Positions 57,921-64,000 of a DNA stretch of 64,000 nt are shown here, piece by piece. The notes beneath the pieces are model-generated. The model was not told the DNA's origin. It did no database searches and saw only the letters and a program-made list of their open reading frames with translations. The number at the start of each line of letters is the position of its first letter. Position 1 is the stretch's first letter. The position numbers and the translations under genes were made by a program. The DNA is from Marinomonas sp. CT5 (lineage in GTDB: Bacteria; Pseudomonadota; Gammaproteobacteria; Pseudomonadales; Marinomonadaceae): positions 1,927,062-1,991,061 of the forward strand of contig NZ_CP025572.1 of the NCBI RefSeq assembly GCF_018336975.1. Reading direction: 5' to 3'.

Positions 57921-59492
57921 ATGTGTAGATCATTTTTACGCAACACATCTTCATTAGTTTTTATCTTTTTAATTTTAACCTTTTTACCTGCTGTTAGTGC
58001 GGCACCATTAAAAGGTTCACATGTTAAAATATATGTATCAAGTCTTCCTTATCTTTATACCTCTCATGCTGTAAATGGTTCACTTCTTAGACCTGCAAAT
58101 AACGAACGTGGTTGGGAATATTATATGGCCACATCTCATTCGCAAATTAGTGATACCGTCTATGAATTTAAATTACGTGAAGGTGTTAAATTTCAAGATG
58201 GAACGCCATTTAATGCAGATGCTGTCATTGAAAATATGGAGTACTTTAAAAAGAAACCTTTTTTGTTTAGTAAAATTAATACCGTATATGACCATACAGA
58301 AAAAGTTGATGATTATACAGTCAGGTTTTATTTAAAAGAAAAGTATGGGACATTTCTCAATGATGTAATCTGGATTCAATTTTACACAACAAAATACCTC
58401 GAGAAATTCGGCTGGAATGGTAAAGCGACCTGTCCGAATCTAGCTGAAGCCGGTCCTTATGGATTAGGTCCTTATATGCTTAGTGAAGGTTATATAGAAG
58501 GTGATCGAAAAACGGATAAAGCAGTGTTGACAGTTAATCCTTATTACTATGATAAGGATTTAGCAAAAGTAGAAAAATTCACGATTTATACAAAACTAGA
58601 CCCAAAAGTTGCATTGTCTGATGTTATTGAATCCGAAGGTTTTCTAGATATTATGTCAATTGCATTTTCTGACGTAAAACTGGTCAGCTCCTCTCCTTAT
58701 GCCAGATTAGTAACAGGACCATCAACAGATAATATAGCCATTCATATAAATATGGTTAATGGTAATGAGAAATTAAAAGATAAAAATGTTCGTCTTGCTC
58801 TAAATAGAGCGATAGATCAGCAGCAGTTATTAAGTTATGCATTCTCTGGCTATGGTCAAATAAAGCCTACATTAGCTTCACCTAATTTCCCTGGCGTAAA
58901 AGAGGCTGTAAAAAATCTAAAAGCCTATTCAGAAATTGAGTCGCCAAAAGAAATACGCAAAGAACTCAAGAGTATTTTAGGCGGGCTAAAACTTAAAGTG
59001 TTAACACAACAGAAGTTTATGTTTCTTTGGCGTTCAATTGATCGAGACTTACGCAAAGTTGGTGTAGAGCTGGATTTTGAAATTGTTGATGAAACAACCA
59101 TTTTTGGACAAGTTCTGTCTACTAATGCAGGTAAAAATACAAAGTCTTGGGATTTAATTGTGTGGGGTGATGATGATTGGTACTTCAATCATCCTTGGGC
59201 TGCGGTCTTTGTTTATCAACCAAATAGTGTTTGGAGTACTATGCCTGCAGATCCTCAAATGGGTAAGTATATTGATGATATGTTTAAGGCCGCTGCTAAC
59301 ACACCACAATTCAGTGATGTGATGACACAAATGATTAATCATGTCTACGAAAATGCTTATATGCTTGTTGTACCGGCTCCTAACAAGGTTGTAGCAGTCA
59401 ATAAGAAGGTTTCTTACACCCCATTACCAATGGCTTCTCTTCCATTATGGGAAATTGAAGTGAGTGAAGACCACTGGTCGGTAAAACAATAA
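57921..59492 (+). CDS. SBP_bac_5 (peptide/nickel-type) substrate-binding protein without its transporter
   Basis: A 523-aa extracytoplasmic protein. Signal peptide about 1-28 (SLVFIFLILTFLPAVSAAP). Its fold resembles DppA/OppA: YEFKLREGVKFQDGTPFNADAVIENMEYFK, then GLGPYMLSEGY, NVRLALNRAIDQQQ and the C-terminal lobe. No permease or ATPase accompanies it. It is 58 bp ahead of a chemoreceptor gene on the same strand, so it may present ligand to that receptor, as DppA does to Tap in E. coli, or serve a transporter elsewhere. Confidence 0.87.
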   Translation: MCRSFLRNTSSLVFIFLILTFLPAVSAAPLKGSHVKIYVSSLPYLYTSHAVNGSLLRPANNERGWEYYMATSHSQISDTVYEFKLREGVKFQDGTPFNADAVIENMEYFKKKPFLFSKINTVYDHTEKVDDYTVRFYLKEKYGTFLNDVIWIQFYTTKYLEKFGWNGKATCPNLAEAGPYGLGPYMLSEGYIEGDRKTDKAVLTVNPYYYDKDLAKVEKFTIYTKLDPKVALSDVIESEGFLDIMSIAFSDVKLVSSSPYARLVTGPSTDNIAIHINMVNGNEKLKDKNVRLALNRAIDQQQLLSYAFSGYGQIKPTLASPNFPGVKEAVKNLKAYSEIESPKEIRKELKSILGGLKLKVLTQQKFMFLWRSIDRDLRKVGVELDFEIVDETTIFGQVLSTNAGKNTKSWDLIVWGDDDWYFNHPWAAVFVYQPNSVWSTMPADPQMGKYIDDMFKAAANTPQFSDVMTQMINHVYENAYMLVVPAPNKVVAVNKKVSYTPLPMASLPLWEIEVSEDHWSVKQ

Positions 59493-59550
59493 AAAAGATG
59501 TGTAGCCACTTTCTCAAATATCTAACATTCCTTTTTATCGAGATAGTAAT

Positions 59551-61665
59551 ATGAAAATAAAACTAAAACTTAGAAGCCAATTGTTACTTATTTTTTCTTT
59601 AATAGGGATATTGCCAGTTGCTATTGTAGCTACCATTTCAATAATGAAATCGAGTTCTGCATTGGAAAGTGATGCATTAGATCAGTTGATAAGCTCGCGA
59701 GATGTTAAGGTTAACCAAATAGAAAGTTACCTTAGCAGCGCAAAAAAAGACATTTCTATTTTATCAACTAGTAGAGATATATATGAGTTGTTTCGAGCAC
59801 TGCAAGTGTATCAAGAGTTAGAAGAAATTTTTTCTGAAAACGATGAGTTTGGTGTTGATAATATAGATTATGAAGGGATATGGAAAGAAAAAAGTGAAAA
59901 TCTATTAAAATACGTTGATGTTTTAGGCTATCGTGATCTTTTATTATTATCTGCTGATAAAGGACATATTATCTATAGTGTCCAAAAAGGTTCGGAGCTT
60001 GGTTTAAATGTAAAAAAGAACTTCAATGAAAAGAACCCAGTCTCTGTTTTATGGAAAAAAGTTTTAGAAACAAAAGGAATAGCATTTCAGGATTTCACAA
60101 CTTATAGCTATCGAAATAATAAGCCGAGAGCTTTTATTGGTGCCCCTGTTTTTAATTTACGGGGGGATGTAACCTCTGTCGTTATTTTAGAACTGTCCGG
60201 AGACGTCATTAATGACATTATGTCTCAGCGTTCAGGGCTCGGAGAAACAGGCGAAACCTACCTCGTGGGCAAAGACGGTTTAATGCGCTCTAATTCGTAT
60301 TTGGATAGCGCTCGCTATTCTGTTACTAATGCATTTGCCAGTCCAGAAAGTAATAAAGCAACCAGTATCGCAATTAATGCTGCACTGTCGGGCGAAACAG
60401 GTTCAAAATTGATTGATAGTTATTTAGGTGATGAAGTGTTGTCAGCCTATGCGCCCATAAAATTTGAGGGGGTAACTTGGGCAATTGTGGCAGAACAATC
60501 TCGTGAGGAAGCCTTTGCCTCGGTGAGTGCAATAAAGTGGGTAATTATATTTTCAATGCTAGTTACCGCTGCCATTATTATTGTAATAGGGGTTGTATTG
60601 AGTCGCTCCATTACCAATCCAATTCTTAAAATGACAGGCTTTGTTAATCAATTGGCGAGTGGTAATGTCCGTGAGAGAACAGACGTAAAACGCTCCGATG
60701 AACTTGGCGATATGGCATCGTCATTAGATAATTTTGCAGAAGAGTTGGAAACGGTTTTTGTTAGTAGCTTAGCAAAAATATCAGAAGGTGATTTAACAAG
60801 TAATTTAACGTCTAACGGTCAACAAGATGTTATTACCAATGCACTGATTAAAACCAATGCTGATCTGAAAAGTATCGTGACGGATATTTCAGGCTATACC
60901 AATAGTATCGTTGAGCAAAGTAATAAGGTCATGCTTTCCAGCGAGACAATATTGTCTAATACGGCCAGCTCTGAACAATCAATACAGTCGATTTCTGCAG
61001 CGATAGTTGAGGTAAATGAGCAAGTCAAAATTACGGCCAATACGGCTAAAGAGGCTGATGAACTGGGGCAAAAAGCACAACAGTCGGCTATGATTGGGAG
61101 TGATTTGGTTAGTAAAACCGTGTCAGCTATGAATGATATCAGAGAGGCGAGCAGCAATATTTCTTCTATTCTTTCTGCGATAGAAGACATTGCAAATCAA
61201 ACCAATTTGTTAGCCTTAAATGCGGCGATTGAGGCCGCTAGGGCTGGTGAAACAGGTAGAGGCTTTGCCGTGGTTGCTGATGAAGTTCGTGCTTTGGCCG
61301 CACAAAGTACAAAAGCTGCAAATGAAACCGCTAAGTTAATTGAAATTGTGGTTGAAAAAACGCAAGTTGGTGCCGAGATTTCTGAAAGCTCGTCTGAGAG
61401 TCTCAAAGAAATCGTTGATTCTATCGAAGTGGTTTGCAATTTGATGGGTAATATTGCTATTGCTTCTGATGAACAGGCTAGAACCATTGATGATACGAGT
61501 AATAATTTAAATCGTATAGCGGCTAAAAATGTTGAAACAACATCAGAAGCTAAAGAGGGTGCCGGCACTTCTCAAAAATTAACAGAGATGTCGTCTGGAC
61601 TGAAAGGAATTGTAGAGAAATTTACTCTCAGTCCCGAATCTACTCATTCTAGCCGTAGGTCGTAA
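59551..61665 (+). CDS. Methyl-accepting chemotaxis protein with periplasmic dCache domain
   Basis: A 704-aa chemoreceptor. TM1 at about 10-32, a dCache_1 sensor (about 35-325) with [23 protein letters not shown]2 at about 329-351, HAMP (about 352-405), then the cytosolic signalling coiled coil. The hairpin tip [35 protein letters not shown] is complete. There is no C-terminal CheR-binding pentapeptide. The ligand is unknown; the orphan binding protein immediately upstream is a candidate co-receptor. Confidence 0.92.
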   Translation: MKIKLKLRSQLLLIFSLIGILPVAIVATISIMKSSSALESDALDQLISSRDVKVNQIESYLSSAKKDISILSTSRDIYELFRALQVYQELEEIFSENDEFGVDNIDYEGIWKEKSENLLKYVDVLGYRDLLLLSADKGHIIYSVQKGSELGLNVKKNFNEKNPVSVLWKKVLETKGIAFQDFTTYSYRNNKPRAFIGAPVFNLRGDVTSVVILELSGDVINDIMSQRSGLGETGETYLVGKDGLMRSNSYLDSARYSVTNAFASPESNKATSIAINAALSGETGSKLIDSYLGDEVLSAYAPIKFEGVTWAIVAEQSREEAFASVSAIKWVIIFSMLVTAAIIIVIGVVLSRSITNPILKMTGFVNQLASGNVRERTDVKRSDELGDMASSLDNFAEELETVFVSSLAKISEGDLTSNLTSNGQQDVITNALIKTNADLKSIVTDISGYTNSIVEQSNKVMLSSETILSNTASSEQSIQSISAAIVEVNEQVKITANTAKEADELGQKAQQSAMIGSDLVSKTVSAMNDIREASSNISSILSAIEDIANQTNLLALNAAIEAARAGETGRGFAVVADEVRALAAQSTKAANETAKLIEIVVEKTQVGAEISESSSESLKEIVDSIEVVCNLMGNIAIASDEQARTIDDTSNNLNRIAAKNVETTSEAKEGAGTSQKLTEMSSGLKGIVEKFTLSPESTHSSRRS

Positions 61666-61746
61666 GATTTTTTCTCAAAAAATAAGGTTGTAATTAATTT
61701 TGTGCTATTAACATCTCTGACTAAATTAATAAATCAGAGATAAACG

Positions 61747-61782
61747 AAAACCACTTTTCTAGAAATGGAATAGTGGTTTTTT
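61747..61782 (+). terminator. Intrinsic terminator after the chemoreceptor gene
   Basis: AAAACCACT (61747-61755) pairs with AGTGGTTTT (61772-61780), followed by TT. The sequence is very close to the terminator at 50988-51022. Confidence 0.8.
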
Positions 61783-61927
61783 ATAGACCATATAAACCCT
61801 TTAGCTGATAAAATTAATTTTAGCGAAAGGAACCGTACATAGGTTTTTTTTATCATTCGGTTTGTGGTCTTGTTAGCTTGTGTGTAGTGATTAAAAATAA
61901 AGTAGATGTTAGAAAATGGAGGTTCAG

Positions 61928-62395
61928 TTGAAAAAAAAATTACTAGTATCGTTGTTATTTGCTGTATTCATTTCGAGTGCTCATTCTGAAGTGTTGTGTA
62001 AGACGCAGGAAACGGTTTCGTTTTCTTGTGGTTTTAAGAGTAAAAGCGTTTCTGTGTGTCGTAATGACGAGGATGCCTTAATTTATCGCTTTGGTAAAAA
62101 AGATAACATTGAGCTTGAATTAGAGTCGGATATTCACTTTAGTCGCACGGCATTCAGTGGTGGTGGCGAGGGGAATTTAACCTTCCATAATGGGAAGTAT
62201 AAGTATGTGATTTACTCCAGTATCAGCAATGGCGATTGGCGTGATGATGGAACAAGAGAGAAAATCGAGCGGGCTGGTATTTATGTCGTTAAAGGTGAGA
62301 AATTACTGAAGGATATTCAATGTCAGAGCTTCTCTGGTAAATCGTTTATACATGATTTACCAGCCCATAACATAGAAGAGTTTACTTACTATTAG
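61928..62395 (+). CDS. Small secreted hypothetical protein
   Basis: A 155-aa protein. The TTG at 61928 is chosen: GGAGG lies 5 nt upstream and it gives a clean signal peptide (MKKKLLVSLLFAVFISSAHS, about 1-20); the ATG at 61916 overlaps that site. The mature part has six Cys, beginning with CKTQETVSFSCGFKSKSVSVC, which suggests disulfides in the periplasm. I do not recognise a domain. It stands alone between a terminator and a convergent lipoprotein gene. Confidence 0.65.
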   Translation: MKKKLLVSLLFAVFISSAHSEVLCKTQETVSFSCGFKSKSVSVCRNDEDALIYRFGKKDNIELELESDIHFSRTAFSGGGEGNLTFHNGKYKYVIYSSISNGDWRDDGTREKIERAGIYVVKGEKLLKDIQCQSFSGKSFIHDLPAHNIEEFTYY

Positions 62396-62535
62396 TTACT
62401 GCTCTGATGGTTTGGCGTAACGACTAATATGGTTCACACAACTGAGCGTCATGATAAGAAAAATGACAGCTCGAATTCTCTTGTTGATGCTCAATTATGT
62501 GACTATCTGACCTGGCAAACGATTTGTTTTGCAAG

Positions 62536-63993
62536 TTATGTGTTTTGAAGATAGTTATTAATCAGATGAATGACTTGATCAACGGCTTCCACATGACCAT
62601 CGAAGGGGTTTTTTGGGTCGAATACCTGCAAGTAGTAATCTGGCGGAATGCCATCTCCCTCCCAAAGGTTGCCTGCGAAGTCTATGTAGATCTCGTTTGA
62701 TAGATCAAGGGTCCACCCATTCGGTAATGTTTTAGTGAGTATGTCAGATAACGCTCCGCGGGTATTTTCACCGAAATGGGTAACATTCGGTAATGCCCTC
62801 AAAGCTAAAACGACTTCCTCTCCACCGCTAACCGTTGTATTGGCTGAAAGTAAGTAGACAGGACCATGAAATTGGCTTTCAGGTGAGCGTTTTTCTGGGG
62901 CAACATACTCAGGAAAGAAATTTTGATCCCTAGCATCGTAAGCCAGTTTATAAAAAACAAGCTGCTGTTGTGCGGCGAATCGGTTTGCGAGATCGATAGC
63001 GGGAAAGCTGTAGCCACCTACATTGACGCTTAGGTCTATGATCACGGCTTTGACTTTTTGTTCGTTGAATTCATCTATTGCGTCATCCAGCACAGACATT
63101 AATATTGACCTGTCTTCTATGTCATGTCCCACGCCAGCCCCAGCGTAGTTGTATGTACTCATTAACGCTAGGTAGCCAATGGCTTGTTTATCGTTATTAA
63201 GGTCAATGACACCATACTGTATCCAACCATTTGCCGCGACTTCGCCTTTATTTTTTAAAATAGTGTCGCGTATGTCCTTTTTATATTGTTTAAAAAAGGT
63301 TTTGTTCATGCTGCGATGACTCGTGCCTTGTTGTTTGGCTAATTCTGCGTTGGCTTTACTCACTGTGCTGTGGTCAGGCTGGAAGCGTTTAGTTTGACCA
63401 TCTACGTCGCCTATTAAAGCAAGGTGAGCATCTTTTAGAGGCTTGAGCATGGAGGAGAAGAGATTAAACAACTCAACATCACTCATATTATTGTCTACCT
63501 GGCTCTTGGCTTCATGTACTGTTTTTTGCCAATCGACCCCGTAGAGTTTAAAAAATGCATAGTGTGTTTGCATATAATCTGCGAAAAATTCGAAATTGGT
63601 TTTCGGATCGTTTTGTACTGACGCTAGGCATCTATGTGGCATGTTACCCAGTCGCATGAATTCAATCGGGTAGGTTTCAAAGGGCTCGATATAGATTAAT
63701 GTGTCACGATCTGTCTTTTTTAGTTTGAAAACGGCATCGGAAATCTCTCCAGCGGCCAGCTTTGAAAATAACGTCGAACCTTCTTCATTGTATTGGCATC
63801 GCTCTTCGGTGATGTCGTAAAAGCGTACATCATTCGGTTGAATATCTAATAGGTAACCGTAGCCATTTGATTGCCAAATACCGTTTAAAGAGGAGCGTAA
63901 GCTGGTGTTTTCTGATTTATGACTAGGACTTTGACAGCCCGATAAACTAAGCAGAATTAGGCCTAAAATAATTAACGCTATGTAATATCGCAT
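62536..63993 (-). CDS. S41-type peptidase-like lipoprotein
   Basis: A 485-aa lipoprotein with lipobox LSGC and lipidated Cys at about 19. The C-terminal half is a tail-specific-protease/S41 fold: YLALMSTYNY, AVIIDLSVNVGGYSFPAIDLANRF, VYLLSANTTVSGGEEVVLAL with the candidate nucleophile Ser, then GENTRGALSDILTKTLPNGW. There is no PDZ domain between the N-terminal domain and the catalytic part, unlike CtpA. The catalytic Lys of the CtpA motif TFGKG is replaced (TRGAL), as in the tricorn/IRBP-like branch. It is probably a periplasmic-facing peptidase or a binding protein derived from one. The start is 8 bp from the window end. Confidence 0.83.
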   Translation of the reverse strand: MRYYIALIILGLILLSLSGCQSPSHKSENTSLRSSLNGIWQSNGYGYLLDIQPNDVRFYDITEERCQYNEEGSTLFSKLAAGEISDAVFKLKKTDRDTLIYIEPFETYPIEFMRLGNMPHRCLASVQNDPKTNFEFFADYMQTHYAFFKLYGVDWQKTVHEAKSQVDNNMSDVELFNLFSSMLKPLKDAHLALIGDVDGQTKRFQPDHSTVSKANAELAKQQGTSHRSMNKTFFKQYKKDIRDTILKNKGEVAANGWIQYGVIDLNNDKQAIGYLALMSTYNYAGAGVGHDIEDRSILMSVLDDAIDEFNEQKVKAVIIDLSVNVGGYSFPAIDLANRFAAQQQLVFYKLAYDARDQNFFPEYVAPEKRSPESQFHGPVYLLSANTTVSGGEEVVLALRALPNVTHFGENTRGALSDILTKTLPNGWTLDLSNEIYIDFAGNLWEGDGIPPDYYLQVFDPKNPFDGHVEAVDQVIHLINNYLQNT

Positions 63994-64000
63994 AATAAAT

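Overview
The window looks like chromosome from a marine gammaproteobacterium, most likely Marinomonas or a close relative in the Oceanospirillales. The base composition is moderately AT-rich. The gene content points the same way: a very large repeat adhesin, a D-xylose ABC transport and catabolism locus, a guanidine (formerly 'urea amidolyase') operon, many c-di-GMP and chemotaxis proteins, and an initiator-tRNA array. The genus is inferred from content, not from a marker gene.

Layout. 1-6723: the 3' part of a giant type I-secreted VCBS/cadherin-like adhesin, cut by the window edge. 6836-7495: msrA. 7686-8712: four initiator tRNA genes behind one strong promoter, interleaved with short repeats made from the tRNA 3' end. 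8913-11017: two membrane proteins. 11210-17750: xylFGH-xylB-xylR. 17971-23979: a LacI-family regulator and a second RbsB-type sugar ABC operon with a DUF2291 lipoprotein and a FucU-type mutarotase, behind a promoter with a 32-bp palindromic operator. 23976-24146: a MITE-like inverted-repeat element. 24226-25545: xylA, convergent. 26050-29493: GNAT enzyme, AraC regulator, a divergent NmrA-like/DUF1772 pair and a YrhK protein. 29739-32483: acnA. 32801-34240: an FAD monooxygenase with an N-terminal DnaJ-like CxxCxGxG pair. 34237-35787: a diguanylate cyclase broken by an in-frame TGA. 35948-36937: a Rho paralogue lacking the RNA-binding N-terminal domain. 37032-39176: a dual-SBP diguanylate cyclase. 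39278-40638: an overlapping M23 peptidase/bactofilin pair.

41098-50960 is the most coherent system: a guanidine-I riboswitch, an ABC importer, two DUF1989 proteins (UAAP1/2, carboxyguanidine deiminase subunits), a second riboswitch of a different class (guanidine-II, mini-ykkC) just ahead of the biotin-dependent carboxylase, and allophanate hydrolase. Together these should import guanidine, carboxylate and deiminate it to allophanate, and release ammonia and CO2. Having two unrelated guanidine aptamers in one operon is the finding I rank highest.

51298-57057 is a same-strand run of small accessory enzymes (YbaK, LysE, alpha/beta hydrolase, PPOX, ClbS/DfsB, Nudix, DUF1801, GNAT) with no integron attC sites that I can see. 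57921-61665 holds an orphan SBP_bac_5 protein and a dCache chemoreceptor. 61928-63993 ends the window with a small secreted protein and an S41-type lipoprotein. All family names rest on reading motifs by eye; no database search was run.
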